A stretch of 64,000 nucleotides of DNA from Ischnura elegans (GCF_921293095.1 NW_025791658.1:5456001-5520000), one strand, 5' to 3'. Shown: positions 1 through 11,460, counted from the stretch's first letter. Program-made: numbers and translations. The notes: generated by a model not told the origin, from the sequence alone.

Positions 1-1432
1 ATCTTGATTGGTGATGCTAAGCATTCGATATATCACACAGATTCTGCCCATTGAAATTGTCAAATAATTCCTATTTAGGTGTAATATAGGTAAGGAATTT
101 ATACATTTTTAATTGCAGGTTCAGCTAATCCAGTAGCCGATGTAATTAAGGTTGTATGAACGTAAAAAAATTGGAAATGATCCCGGAGGTGTGGCGGCCT
201 TCATCATGTATTCATAATGCTCTTGCCAATCTGAATATATCTTAATAGAATGTTACATCATGTCTGCCTGAGATTTATTGTTAATTTGGTTACTTTGCAT
301 TAATTGTATAAATAATCAGTTTCAATAGCATTGTTTAATCATTCTGGAAATCTGAAAATGTAACATTTGATGGGTGTGTACATTATATAAGTTGGAAAAT
401 GGGAATTGTTTTCTTTTTTAATACCTCCTTCAACGATTCCATTTAACACAGCTGTTACCCATTGTGCATGTTCGCCTGATTTTGGGGTAGGAAAATAATA
501 TCTGAATTGTCAGCACTTGAAATTCATCAGACCCATTCTCAATTTCTTAAGACAGTATTGTTTTCATGGCAGTTTACTCGGAATTGTAAGCGAAATCTCT
601 TTCGAGCTTGTCTCATAGATGATATTTTACTTTCCTAATGCTCAAAATTTTCCTTTGATGAGGAAGCCCTTTTGATTAAATGGCCATGAGGTTATTAACA
701 GTAGTTTCGGAAATGATTTACACTGTGTAACACTTAGATATTGAAGTTACATATCCGAAAAAAAATGTCCGGCGATAAGAATCGAAGCTTGACTTCGCTG
801 TGTTTAAAATTTTCTCATCAATACTTTTTGTAGAGAATTCATAAGTAATGGTAGGTATGATTCCCGATTGTTTTAAGTCTTGCTAAACCATATTATTTTC
901 CTTGAATCACGATTTATGTATATTTTTGACGGATTATTAGCCAAATAAAATCTTGTAGTGCACGCAATAGCAATTAAACGTGATTATTATCGTAGCATTC
1001 AGTGTCCTCCCATTCTTCTCTCGTCCATTTATCCTTTTTTATTTACTTTCATAACTGAATTTGGTTTAAAAAGTTCTACTGTGATCATCTCAAGTTATAA
1101 CTTAGTGGTTTCACATGAATTCATCAGTTATTTTTCACCTTACAGCTGAAAATTAGTTGCTAATGTCGCAAATGACTTGTCGTGCGTCATATTTTTAATT
1201 TGCTACACCGTGGTTGAATCGTTTATTTCATCCAAAAGATGCATTTTTTCCGGTTTTACATTCAACAGATAACCTTCCCTCATCGGTGGGAACGGCTTTT
1301 TCCGGCTGTCAATAGGTAAAATATTGAGTTTCCTTTGACGAATTCCCCATAAGGAACCATGTATTTCTGCTCCACCCGCGGTAAAGGAATATGGCGGACC
1401 GGCTAAAGTGCCACGCCCCCCTGGCTTCACTT
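1..1432. other. AT-rich sequence, no recognised gene
   Basis: I see no conserved protein motif, splice-bounded exon or structured repeat in this stretch. Positions 1203-1430 hold an open minus-strand frame of 75 codons that starts at GTG and resembles no family I know. The stretch probably lies inside, or 3' of, the ZAD zinc-finger gene whose last visible exon ends at 2855, so further exons of that gene should lie here or left of the window. I could not pick one out. Confidence 0.4.
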
Positions 1433-1532
1433 TCCTACCGTAGGAGGGGTAGCTAACGCCCTCTCCAGATGCTCTATGCTACGAGGAAAGCGCTTCCAGA
1501 TTCAGGCATCATTGGACATTTAAGGGACCTCA

Positions 1533-1706
1533 GTTCAAAAGATCTTACATGAAGAGTTAGATGTTAAAAAATTGGTTTTCTGCTGGATACCACACCTCCT
1601 CACTGAAGAACGGAAAGCAGCTCGAGTCAAATGGTGTCGAAATATTCGACAACGATTCAACTCAGGATCATCGAAGCACGAACACAACATGGTAAGTGGT
1701 AATGAA
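1533..1706 (+). pseudogene. mariner transposase fragment
   Basis: The frame from 1533 reads as the middle of a mariner transposase: WIPHLLTEERKAARVKWCR, then RFNSGSSKHEHNMV, then SGNE. This matches the family pattern RWVPHxLTxxQKxxR followed by xTGDE. The first catalytic aspartate of TGDE is replaced by asparagine, and both the N-terminal DNA-binding half and the rest of the DDE/D domain are missing. Just after SGNE the sequence passes into what looks like the end of another repeat (GTCGAGGACTGCCTGTA, about 1719-1735). It is a dead fragment, not a host gene. Confidence 0.75.
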
Positions 1707-1758
1707 TCATGCATGAAAGTCGAGGACTGCCTGTATTAGATTTATGTTTTTCTACGTA

Positions 1759-1860
1759 CAGTAAACTTCCGATTACCCTGGCTAATGATGGGGGGATGCG
1801 GCACCAATAATCGGAAAACAAGGATAACCCAAACTTTACATTTATTTCCCGTAATATTCA
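1759..1860 (+). repeat. pogo/Tigger-like transposon end
   Basis: Starts TA-CAGTAAACTTCCGATTACCC and contains AATCGGAAAACAAGGATAACCC a little further on. The CAGT-AA-CTCCGATTA-CC start after TA is typical of pogo/Tigger elements and their MITEs. No transposase is present. Confidence 0.45.
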
Positions 1861-1867
1861 TAATTTA

Positions 1868-2794
1868 CAGGCGGTCCCCAACTTTCGCACACAATGCTTC
1901 CGGAAAACTTGTACGAAAGTCGAACCATTGACTTCCATACTAATTAGGGGTTACGTTCCAAAAGAGCGGAATATACATACTAGAAACTTTTTTTCATGGA
2001 TTTTATTTCAGTTCACTAAATTTTAATAATATGTTAATAAAACTCCTCAAATCATCTAATTTCTTTCGAAAATACGCAGAAAATGCAAATAAAAGTTAAA
2101 AAAAAAACAAGAACTCCATTGGCTATCGAGTGAAACTTCCTCTTGGCGTTTAAGTTTACATTCCACTGATTACGTCCACTATAAATAAAAGGACATATCA
2201 AGAAGCATAACAAAATGTAGTTGTTGAACCCGCACTCTGGATACCTTTTAATTTTTACACCAAAATTCGACATTCGGCAGGTGACATTCGTGATCGCGTA
2301 TATTTCGCATGTTATTCAAAAAAGACAAAAGACAAACGGAATTCGGGTGATATTTCATGCAATATCGTTGCTGAAGGTGTACATGGATTAAACAGCACTC
2401 AAATGAAAAAACACAATTAGAAAGAAGATCTTACTAGTTTTATTGAAAGTTATTTGATGATGTTTAGTGAACTTTTTTGAAAAATCTCTCCAATGAAGTC
2501 TTTCTTCTTCTCTTGATATAGCAGGCAGACTCTCTCCCAAATAAATCACCTAGATTAGAGTCAACTACCAACAATTCCCTTCATTGTACGTTCGTGTTGT
2601 TCGCATATACCTCCATTTGAAACAATTGAATGTTGGGATGCACAGTACGCAACACGGGAATTTTAAAAAAATTACAGACCAACGTCTGAAAGTCCGAATT
2701 TAGCGTACGGAAGTCAAGTAAAAGGTGTCAATTTTGAACGTACGAAAGTGCGAATTGTACGAAAGTCGAGTGTACGAAAGTCGAGGACCGCCTG
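1868..2794. mobile_element. MITE family M1, copy 1
   Basis: 927 bp bounded by TA on both sides. It begins CAGGCGGTCCCCAACTTTCG and ends GTCGAGGACCGCCTG, so the ends are inverted repeats. Near both ends the phrase TACGAAAGTCGA is repeated several times. No transposase is visible. A second copy sits at 4362-5325. TA targets and CAGG-type ends suggest a Tc1/mariner or pogo relative, which is inference. Confidence 0.8.
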
Positions 2795-2854
2795 TATAAT
2801 GTTTATACAGAAAGGAAAGGGAGAGCACAAATGCTACGATTTTCCGTAGATTAC

Positions 2855-3004
2855 CTCCTCTGCAAATGACGATCCTTCGCAAGAGTTGTCGGCAGTACTC
2901 CCGGGCTCTCCTCCCCCTTGTCGAATGAGCTCCTCCCCAGTCGGCACGGCCAAGTACTTCTCCTCACTCAGATCCATGTCGAAAGCATTGTCCTTCACGG
3001 TGAT
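2855..3004 (-). CDS. ZAD zinc-finger gene, exon 4 (linker)
   Basis: An open 50-codon exon on the minus strand. It follows a good acceptor (CTCTCCCTCTCTAG, read on the minus strand) and ends at GAG|GTAATC. It starts ITVKDNAFDMDLSEEKYLAV, then runs through an acidic, glycine- and serine-rich stretch to FAEE. Both ends are phase 0, which fits the phase-0 junctions of the ZAD exons at 17.2, 16.7 and 12.7 kb upstream. Acidic, low-complexity linkers between ZAD and C2H2 fingers are usual in this class. No domain is recognisable in the exon itself. Its place in the ZAD gene is inferred from strand, order and phase. The zinc fingers expected downstream would lie left of the window. Confidence 0.55.
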
Positions 3005-3338
3005 CTAGAGAGGGAGAGAATAGGAATAGAATAGAAAATGAAATTTAATATTCCAAGACAAGTGTGGAACATACATGATTATAAATATAATAGAGTCAGA
3101 AATATTACAAAAAAATACGTAGATTTACATCAAACATCGATGTCATAAAATGCGACTAAATATATGACAAGAAAGAACAAAAAACACAAATGCGTATATA
3201 CATATTTATCAGAAAGACAAAAGTATGAACTCATAAATACATCTGATTTTATTAACTTTAACGCAATATTCAATTCACATGCAGCAATATTTCATAGTAT
3301 TTCTTTGAGAATTGACTTGCATTTTTAGATTTTTTTCA

Positions 3339-3364
3339 AGAGAGAGGGAGAGAGAGAGAGAGAA
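3339..3364. repeat. GA microsatellite
   Basis: A run of AG dinucleotides with one GG interruption, in intron sequence. Confidence 0.9.
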
Positions 3365-3414
3365 AAGACTATGAGTAAGCAAGACCAACATTTGATATAC
3401 ACTAATTCTTACTA

Positions 3415-4153
3415 TTAACCCTTTTGGAATGGTGGAATTCTCTCCTTAGCATGACTGCTGTACTGAGCCCCAAGAGACTCTTCTGTCCTCTCCGTACGGA
3501 GCATTTTTGCAGGACATTCGTTAAGAAGGGTGTCACGCATAATCACACACACTCTCAGCACCAACCTTTTTCGACCCTTCCTAGTGGGGAATCCGCATTA
3601 TCTCTAACTCCTAAGGTAGTTGGGCTTCCTCCATACGGGGTTTATAACCCTACCAACAAAATTGGTTCACGGTCAACTCATGCTTCATTTATTTGAATTA
3701 ACTATATGGATAATTGTTGCTTGAACGTATATTGCAGACTTTGAATTGAATTCCTCGTTTCATTCTGAGAATAGTCAACTTTTGAACAAAGCTCGGCTGT
3801 CAATATTAACAAATTTAATGCAGCAACAATTCCCATTTTGATGTTTATACTGAAATCAAGATAAAAGTTAATACTTATCGTAGAATTTCATTTAAAATTG
3901 TAAATGCTGCTTGAAACACAAATAATTCCATTCTTAGTTTATATTTCTTGAGAAAAGAAGAAATATTTATATCGAAACCTGACTGGATAAGTAATTGCAT
4001 GACCGCGGTCCCTTACCGCTAAAAGGAGTAATATCAGACGAGGGGTCTTAAACCCCTCAGTGTTGGGTCCCGAAATAAAGACATCGCACACCCGCGACCG
4101 TCATAAAAGGGGGAGAGGTAGAAAACATATATATTCACGATAACGCATAAACG
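3415..4153 (-). mobile_element. TTAA element family P1, truncated copy
   Basis: Reverse-oriented relative of the elements at 44545-45387 and 51271-53567. It begins at TTAA (3415-3418) followed by CCCTTTTGGAATGG, and matches the other copies through CTGAGCCCCAAGAGACTCTT and CGGGACCCAAC. The far end, with the palindromes, is missing: the sequence meets the M2 element at 4156. TTAA ends with CCCTTT suggest a piggyBac-type non-autonomous element. Confidence 0.7.
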
Positions 4154-4155
4154 TA

Positions 4156-5888
4156 CAGTGAGTCCTCGTTTAACGTCACTTACCATTCCTGAAAAATGTG
4201 GCGATAAACGAAATGACGTTAATCGAAACATAATATCCCATAAGAAACAATGTTAAAAGTGAATATCGGCTCCTAGACCTCACAATTCCTACACGAAAAA
4301 ATTTTAGCGAATCATATCTGGGGCATTTTTACGATGGGAATGCCAAACTATGGCATAAATACAGGCGGTCCCCGACTTTCGTACACAATGCGTTCCCGAA
4401 AACTTGTACGAAAGTCGAATTGTACGAAAGTCGAACCATTGACTTCCATACTAATTAGGGGTTACGTTACAAAAGAGCGGAATTTACGTACTAAAACCTT
4501 TTTTTTCACGGAATTCATTTCAATTGACTTAATTTTAATAAAATATTAATAAAACTCCTCAAATCATATAATTTATTTCGAAAATACGCAGAAAATGCAA
4601 ATATAAGTTTAAAAAAACAAGAACTCCGTTGACTATCGAGTGAAACTTCCTCTTGGCGTTTAAGTTGACATTCCACTTATTACGTCCACTATAAATAAAA
4701 GGACATATCAAGCAGCATAAAAAATGTATTCGTTGAACCCGCACTCTGGATACCTTTTAATTTTTACACCAAAATTCGATGTTTGGCAGGTGACATTCGT
4801 GATCGCGTATATTCCGCATGTTATTCAAAAAAGACAAAAGACAAACGGAATTCGGGTGATATGTCGTGCAATATCGTTGCTGAAGGTTTACATGAATTAA
4901 ACAGCACTCAAACGAAAAAACACAATTAGAAAGAAGGTCTTACTAGTTTTATTGAAAGCTATTCGATGATGTCTAGTCAACTTCTTTTGAAAAATATCTT
5001 CAATGAAGGCTTTCCTCTTCTCTTGATAAAGGAGCCTATAGCAGGCAGTCTCTCTCCCAAATAAATCACCTAGATCAGAGTCAATTACCAACAATTCCCT
5101 TCATTATGTACGTTCATATTGTTCGCATATACTGCCGATACTGCAATTTGAAACAATTGAATGTTGGGATGCGCAATAAACATAGCGGGAATTTTAAAAA
5201 AATTACAGACCAGCGTCCGAAAGTCCGAATTTAGCGTACGAAAGTCGAGTAAAAGGTGTCAATTTTGAACGTACGAAAGTGCGAATTGTACGAAAGTCGA
5301 GTGTACGAAAGTCGAGGACCGCCTGTACGAGTTCCTGTCTTCATCGACGACAACAGCAGCAGTGACGTAAATCCTTCTCCATTTTTGTATCTTCCCACAT
5401 TTGCTTTCCGGCTTCGCTATGGTGGTCGCCCGGGCAAGCGTCGCCTGGGCATCATCATCGCTGAAACATCGTCGCAGTTACAGGAACCAAAATTATTGTG
5501 GACACGGCGAAAAAAGTGACAACAAAAGCTCCGAGTTCTACAAGGAAAAATTCCTTGAAATCACTTTTTAGGTTCCTGAAAACCATTATGTCAAGTAAAA
5601 CCTTGCGCACCTACCTAAAATTTCATTTTGCAGAAAATTTGCAAAAACCATAATCGCAATTAACAATAAACACACCGTTTTACACTTCGTTTATACTGAC
5701 TGTATATTACCGCTCGCAAAACGAACAACCTGCAACGCCCACCACTTCGCGTTTTTTCTCGAGCGAAATTTAAAAGGCATGACGCTATTGCGAAGCGAAG
5801 GTGCGATAAACGAATGACGGTCTCAAAATTTTCGTGACGTTATCGCGAAATGACATTAAACGGGGTGACGTAGAACGAAGACTCACTG
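4156..5888. mobile_element. MITE family M2, copy 1 (interrupted)
   Basis: TA-bounded element beginning CAGTGAGTCCTCGTTTAACG and ending GTAGAACGAAGACTCACTG. It is split by an M1 element at 4362-5325; removing that insert gives sequence collinear with the uninterrupted copy at 6742-7552. The inner ends are rich in GTTATCGC/GCGATAAACG-like motifs. No transposase is seen. Confidence 0.85.
4362..5325. mobile_element. MITE family M1, copy 2, nested in M2
   Basis: 964 bp, starting CAGGCGGTCCCCGACTTTCG and ending GTCGAGGACCGCCTG, flanked by TA (4360-4361 and 5326-5327). The host M2 element reads GGCATAAA-TA before it and TA-CGAGTTCCTGTC after it. The uninterrupted M2 copy has GGCAGAAATACGAGTCCCTG at 6940-6959, so the target was a single TA. 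Confidence 0.9.
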
Positions 5889-6738
5889 TATAACGATTTT
5901 TTTCGGCCCCGGCAATGTTTCAATGTAGATCAGTTCGTCGCAATCGTGAGCTAACGCAGTGTTGCATTCTGCAGGATAACGACACTCCTCGATGCCTTGC
6001 ATTGGTACGAACAAGGTCTCAGAACACATCATCTTAGTAAATCGAGGACTTGAGTGTGGGAGATTGAAGAGAAAAGAAACTTTGAGAAAGTATGTCTTTT
6101 TTTTTATGATTTCTAAAAGAAACGTTCATACAAACTTCGTTATTATGAACCTCCAGTTTTTTGGTCACGCGAACTTCGTAATAACGAGATTCTACTGTTT
6201 TAACTACTGGACGACCCGGTTAACTTTGTACCACCTTTATCAAGAGATTTCAAACTACAAACATAAACAATATCGACAGTCGTCAAGGGGATAGTAAGCC
6301 GAAAACGCTCAAATTTCAGCCTAATTATGAATTTTTATCAATATTCACTGTAAATCACGAGGAAAACAAAAATCAATTGCCAGCCTTAGAATGTGTATTT
6401 ATTTTTATTTCCAATTGTATGCGCTCCATCTACAGTAAACTCTCGTTTACACAGAAAACCCTATTACGAAGTTACGAAGCAAATCACTGAACCCGATGAA
6501 AAAGCTAATGCAATATTGTAAAACTAACGTTACTAGTAAATTTTTAACATTACAAAATTACGATCCTCAGTCCCAGTCCCGGTGGTTACAAAATTAACTT
6601 TATTACAAAGTTCCACAAATAAGTAACAGCAATTAGGTGGATATACACTACGCTACATTATAATCATTGTGCTACGTTTAAGTTCTCCTCGTGTACTGCT
6701 CCCAAGAACGTCACTTATGGTTCCTTCTTCAGTAGAAG
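5889..6738. other. intronic sequence with short transposon ends
   Basis: No gene seen. Two short inverted pieces look like ends of a CAGTA-AATCTCGTT MITE: one reads toward the left near 6150-6200 (CTTCGTAATAACGAGATTCTACTG) and one toward the right from 6434 (CAGTAAACTCTCGTTTACAC). The rest is AT-rich and unassigned. Confidence 0.35.
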
Positions 6739-6741
6739 GTA

Positions 6742-7552
6742 CAGTGAGTCCTCGTTTAACGTCACTTACCGTTCCTGAAAAATGTGACGATAAACGAAAT
6801 GACGTTAATCGAAGCACAATATCTCATAAGAAACAATGTAAAATTTGAATATCGGCTCCTAGACCTCACAATTCCTACGCGAAAAAATTTAAGCGTATCA
6901 CATTTGGGCCATTTTTTACGATAGGAATGCCAAACTATGGCAGAAATACGAGTCCCTGTCTTCATCGACGGCAATACCAGCAGCGACGTACATCCTTCTC
7001 CATTTTTGTATCTTCCCGCATTTGTTTTTTCGGCTTCGCTATGGTGGTCACCCGGTCGAGCGTCGCCTGGGTATCATCATCGCTGAAACATCGTCGCAGT
7101 TACAGGAACCAAGATTATTGAGAACACGGCGAAAAAGTGACGACAAATACTCCGAGTTCTACACGGAAAATTCCTAGAAATCACTTTTCAGGTTCCAGAA
7201 AACCGTTATGTCAAGTAAAATTTGCTAAAACTTTACTTGACATTTACGCACTTAACATTTGCACACCTACCTAAGAATTCATTTTGCAGAAAATTTGCTA
7301 TAAACGTAATCGAAATTGACAATAAACACACCGTTTTACACTTCGTTTAGACTGACTGTATAACCGCCCACAAAACGAATAACCTGCAACGCCCGCCGCT
7401 TCGCATTTTTTCTCGTACGAAATTTAAAAGACCTGACCAGACCTGACGTTATCGCTAAGCAAAGGTGCGATAAACGAATGACGGTCTCAAAATTTTCGTG
7501 ACGTTATCGCGAAATGACGTTAAACGGGGTGACGTAGAACGAGGACTCACTG
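6742..7552. mobile_element. MITE family M2, copy 2 (uninterrupted)
   Basis: 811 bp with inverted ends CAGTGAGTCCTCGTTTAACG and GAACGAGGACTCACTG. It is collinear with the copy at 4156-5888 minus the nested M1, including a central segment with TTCATCGACGGCAATACCAG. The left flank is TA; the right flank is TG, so the right TA has probably mutated. Confidence 0.85.
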
Positions 7553-7628
7553 TGCTTCGCTACGCACTCAACAGCATATAATAAGCTTCATTCCTGTGGA
7601 ATCATGGTGACCCACTCATTACCGCTCG

Positions 7629-7700
7629 TAAATAGGGTAGTTTCCTACATTAAAGAAAACGCAAGGCATTGATAGCGATTCGTTACGTTGAGAGAAGAAA
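7629..7700 (+). repeat. MITE family M3, end fragment
   Basis: AATAGGGTAGTTTCCTACAT, then AAAGAAAACGCAAGGCATTG, matches the end of the M3 element that follows at 7889. Similarity stops by about 7695. Confidence 0.6.
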
Positions 7701-7888
7701 TGTAGAAACATATTGTAGCATTCTATGAAACCTTCCAGAAGTACTTAAAGCGCTGGAGTGAAAATTTTCAAAACTTTAAAACGTTCAAATGGGTTGAGTT
7801 AAATTCTGAGCCAGTATGGTCAGATTTTGAAGAAGGCATATCAGTTTTGTGAACAGTATCGCCATGACAAAGAAAGTCATTGACAATA

Positions 7889-8555
7889 AATAGGGTAATT
7901 TCCTTCATGAAAGAAAATGAAAGGCATTGATTGCAATTCCTTACCCACCATTAATGTATTCATAACTTACCAATCATTTGGTTTTAGAAATCTCAGTTTA
8001 AATGAATATTAATGGTCAATTTAAACCTCATTTGAAAAAGGCCAGATTGGCGCCCATGCGATGCCTCTCCACATGACGTCACAGGGACCTAGTTTCTTTA
8101 CGAGTAGTCAGGAGTTTTACATCGTCTGAGATTACCAATGCATGCATGAGGCACAGAGCTCAGGGAAACATCTCATAATAATCACCTATTAAACTGCCTA
8201 TGGTCGGAAAGTTTCTTTCGTTTGATAAGCTATTAATAATCCTTATTTAAGCCAACCGCTACCTGCTAGCGGGGTACTCTGCTACCTGCTAGCAGCCTAT
8301 ATCGTAGCGGCGCTCATGGTGCCGCACCAAGGTGGCCTCACACGGTGGAAGCCGGAACCAGAATGACGTCACACGGGCTTTTTCCCAGCATTTATACTTA
8401 GCCGACGCGTTTTTGCGCGCTTGAAATTTTTCACTATTCATTTAAGTGCGAAAAATAAAAATCGTCAACGAAAAATCCAAAAGTGTGAAATACATACTCC
8501 AGGAGTTATAATATTTCGAGTTAGCCAATAAAAAATAATAGGAAACCACCCTATT
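7889..8555. mobile_element. MITE family M3, full copy
   Basis: About 667 bp with inverted ends AATAGGGTAATTTCC and GGAAACCACCCTATT. Landmarks shared by all copies are GGCATTGATTGC, CCATTAATGTATTCATAA, GACGTCACAGGGACCTAG, CAATGCATGCATGAGGCACA, TACCTGCTAGC and TTTAAGCCAA. No coding capacity is visible. Other copies lie at 9255, 18400, 29844, 35638, 38662, 55589 and 59338. The superfamily is not assigned. Confidence 0.8.
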
Positions 8556-8648
8556 GTTTGATGAGGTAACAAACCTCTGAGAGCTTGTTACTCCAGAGAT
8601 GCTAGACAAATGTGAAGAAGAGAAGCCAATTGTGCATCTGAAAAATGG

Positions 8649-8885
8649 ATGAATGGATGGATATTTGAACACTTTCACAAGAATCATGTACCATGCGACG
8701 ACTTGAACTTGATGGTGCAATTCATCCTGTGCCTTTCAGGGACCAATGCTGCTACTGAAAGAGTGTTTTCAATCGTTAATGACTTATGGATGGAAAAAAT
8801 CTCAATTAAATGTAGAAGCACTGAAAGATTTGTTCACCAGTAATATGTATCTTGCAAATGCCTCGCGAAATTTTATGAAATGATT
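8649..8885 (+). pseudogene. hAT transposase C-terminal (dimerisation) fragment
   Basis: The frame contains LCLSGTNAATERVFSIVNDL followed by WMEK, which is the hATC dimerisation motif (xxNAxxERxFSxxNxxWxxxxS). After a one-base slip near 8800 the neighbouring frame continues SQLNVEALKDLFTSNMYLAN, again hAT-like. The catalytic domain is not visible and the frame is broken, so this is a relic. It lies just outside the M3 copy ending at 8555; whether hAT transposase mobilises M3 is unknown. Confidence 0.7.
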
Positions 8886-9254
8886 ATGCAGAGACCACCT
8901 TTGTTAACAGCAATACACTTCTCACAAAAGTACAAATGGTTTATGAATAAAAAGTCAATCTTTGTAAAATGTTTTACTTAAGCGCATAAAGTAATATGTG
9001 GTGCATTATTAAGTATGGGAACTCTTGTAACAATGAAAATATCTAGTCAATTTACAACTGTTATTGTTAACTAGTAAAACTGTACAGTATTAAACTCATT
9101 AATACGTTAATGAGTAAAATATACAGAATATTTAAAAAATTAATAAATAATTATGTCACTAATGGTGATAGTGAGCGTCTTTCTGTCCCTATCCTGATAC
9201 TGAATCGAAAGAATTTGGAGAGGGAAAAAGTGGTATCCGACATTTACGACGTTA

Positions 9255-9891
9255 GTGTCAAATCATCAAAGAAAACGAAAGGCATTTATTGCGATTCCTT
9301 ACCCACCATTAGTGTATTCATAATAAATGAATCATTTGGTTTTAGAAATCCCAGTTTAGACTAATGTTAACGGTCAATTTTAATCTCATTTGAAAAAGGC
9401 CAGATTGGCACCAATGCCATGCCACTCCACGTGACGTCACAGGGACCTAGTTTCTATACGAGTAGATAGGAGTTTTACATCGTCTGAGATTACCAATGCA
9501 TGCATGAGGCACAGAGCTCAGGGAAACATCTCTCAATAATCACTTATTAAAACAGGCTAAGGTCGGAAAGTTTACTTCGTTTGATAAGGCATAAATAATC
9601 CTTATTTAAGCCAAGCACTACCTGCTAGCATCCTGCGTCGTATCAGCGCTCAAAGCCTCGCCCCAAGGCCACCTCACATGGCGACAGCGGGAACCAGAAT
9701 GACGTTACACGGAATTGACCCAGCATTCATACTTAGCCGTCGCGTTTTCGCGTGCTTGAAATTTTTCACTATTCGTTTAATCGCGAAAAATAGATATTGT
9801 CATTTAAAAATCTAAAAGCGTGAAATACGTACTCCAGGAGTAATAATCTTTCAATTTAGGCATTAAAAAAATGATAGTAAACCACCCTATT
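9255..9891. mobile_element. MITE family M3, copy
   Basis: Matches the 7889 copy through AAAGAAAACGAAAGGCATTT, GACGTCACAGGGACCTAG and the ending GTAAACCACCCTATT. The first bases of the left end are degraded. Confidence 0.75.
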
Positions 9892-9892
9892 C

Positions 9893-10130
9893 CCTTTTAT
9901 GAAGAGGATTTATGGGGCAATAATAAGGCTGGTGTAGTTTTGCATTAAAAGCAAATATACTTGTGCTTTTGGGTCCAATAAATTTTTCTTATTCACATAT
10001 TTAGGGGAAAACATTGAAGAAGTGTAAAACTCATGCACGGATAAGCTTCAACACGGATAAACTGCAGCCAAATGTAAAGATGATGTAAAGAGGCTCACTA
10101 CATGGAGGCTTTACTGTATTAAGACCTTCC
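9893..10130. repeat. degenerate repeat, also at 10570-10745 and 30244-30435
   Basis: Shares CATGCACGGATAAGCTTCAA and CACGGATAAACTGCAGCC with the two other stretches (CATGCACGGTCATTCCGC; CATGCACGGATAATCTGC), and ends GGCTTTACTGTA. Repeated GGATAA boxes near a CTACTGTA end are typical of pogo/Tigger-like MITEs. That assignment is tentative. Confidence 0.45.
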
Positions 10131-10234
10131 ACCATATCGTGCCCAACATCATACAAGGTGCATAAAGGGCCTAAATGCAGTTCTTTTGAATGTTGAGGCT
10201 ATCAACGGGCATTATTCTGGGTCACAGTTCTATT

Positions 10235-10320
10235 TTAACCCCTTACGAGTCTAGCTCGTCATGAACTTTCGATGCCAATCCGCGCAATGACGAGTGTATC
10301 TCGCCATAGGGTATTTATAA
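10235..10320 (+). mobile_element. TTAA element end with paired palindromes (family E)
   Basis: TTAA at 10235-10238 is followed by CCCCTT. Two imperfect palindromes share ACGAG at one side: ACGAGTCTAGCTCGT (10245-10259) and ACGAGTGTATCTCGC (10290-10304), centres 45 bp apart. The layout is that of the TTAA elements at 44545, 45638 and 51271. The other end of the element was not found. Confidence 0.5.
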
Positions 10321-10449
10321 TTTTAGCACTATTTGGAGGAACAATATACATAATTATTTTGGAAGCTTAAGAAATGTTAAAACACTCATAGTATTCATAA
10401 ATAATTAATATTTCTTGAAACACGATGCATTGGAAGGATTAAAATGATT

Positions 10450-10590
10450 TCATTCGAGACGTGTTTCTGTGAGCATGGAGCAAGGTCGCACACTGCGAGG
10501 CTTGGAAAACATGGACACGGTACTCCCACGAATGCAGCTAGCGCACGATCCCTCCGTTTTATAAAGAGGATTCTAACGGTTGTAATAAGC
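10450..10590 (+). repeat. dispersed repeat, second copy at 56500-56645 (reverse)
   Basis: Shares GCGAGGCTTGGAAAACA, GAATGCAGCTAGCG and GAGGATTCTAA-like phrases with the reverse complement of 56500-56645. It is not coding in any consistent frame. Confidence 0.6.
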
Positions 10591-10745
10591 CCGGTGCATC
10601 CTTGCATTAATGCAGTAATTTTGATGTTTTCGTCCGATTTTATTTTTCTTATAAAGACAGCGGAAAAAATTGAGCGAGAGTGAAAATCATGCACGGTCAT
10701 TCCGCAACACGGAGAAACCGCAGCCGGATAACCTGGAGTCTGCTG
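10570..10745. repeat. pogo-like repeat copy
   Basis: AATAAGCCCGGTGCATCC through ATGCAGTAATTTTGATG to ACCTGGAGTCTGCTGTAC. Collinear with 30258-30425. Confidence 0.55.
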
Positions 10746-10765
10746 TACTTCGTATTTTCTGAATT

Positions 10766-11456
10766 TGTGATATTCCGCTTCTCGGAATAATAGGGAATCT
10801 AAGGCAAAGGCAGCATCACGAATTCTCCGCTAGCTCCCAAAATTTTCCTCTCTCTTATCTCATCCCCTTCCCGTCGGCGAGGTTTCGTAAAGTCTTGGGT
10901 ATATGACACTGGGCTGAGCGATCAGCACGTGAGAAGGCGAAGTCCTCGGCCAGTCATACATTCTCCTTCTCCCTCACCCCCCCCTCCCCTCGGCCACTCC
11001 CTCCTTTCTCTCGGATGCCGAGCGTCGGCCGCGGATGACCAGGGCACGGGCGAGTGCAGGGCGCGTGATGGTCAAAGAGCGCCTAGAATGTTCGAGAGAA
11101 ACCTTCCCCTCCTTTCCCTTTTCTTCCTTCCCCTATACTGACGACCCCTCTTGGAGGGAGATAAAAGGGAAAGTCTTTTGGGAGAGAGGGGTTGATTTTG
11201 CGGCGACTGGGAGGTGGCCTGCAATACTAAGGGTTGGGCCATTGCGAGTGGGACTGTCGGAGGGATTCCACCCCTCTGCGGAAGACAAGTGAACGTCGAG
11301 AGCTGTCTAGCGCCCATCTTTCAAAACGTAAGAATAAAAACTTTGTGTTATTCTAGAGGGAATGAGGTCTCTCTTTCCGCTGATTTAACCCCCCTGTACC
11401 GAACCCGAGTTCGAGTCGGACACCCTCCTTCAACGGGGGGGGGGGATGGTACGACA
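10766..11456 (+). mobile_element. candidate solo LTR 1
   Basis: A GC-rich 691-bp block that starts TGTGATATTCC and ends GGTACGACA (TG...CA). It is flanked by the same 4 bases, AATT, at 10762-10765 and 11457-11460. A GATAAAAGG TATA-like box lies at 11161 and AATAAA at 11333. These are the parts expected of an LTR promoter and poly(A) site. Four-base target repeats fit Ty3/gypsy-type elements. No internal region or second LTR is near. The open frames inside it are not genes. The boundaries rest on TG...CA plus the 4-bp repeat, which could be chance. Confidence 0.5.
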
Positions 11457-11460
11457 AATT

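Noticed and set aside
1203-1430. 75-codon minus-strand open frame as a further ZAD-gene exon
   Set aside because: No acceptor/donor pair in phase 0 that I could support, and no domain.
8649-8843. Host gene with a C-terminal hAT-like domain (domesticated transposase)
   Set aside because: The frame is short, shifts near 8800 and lacks the catalytic part. It is a relic.
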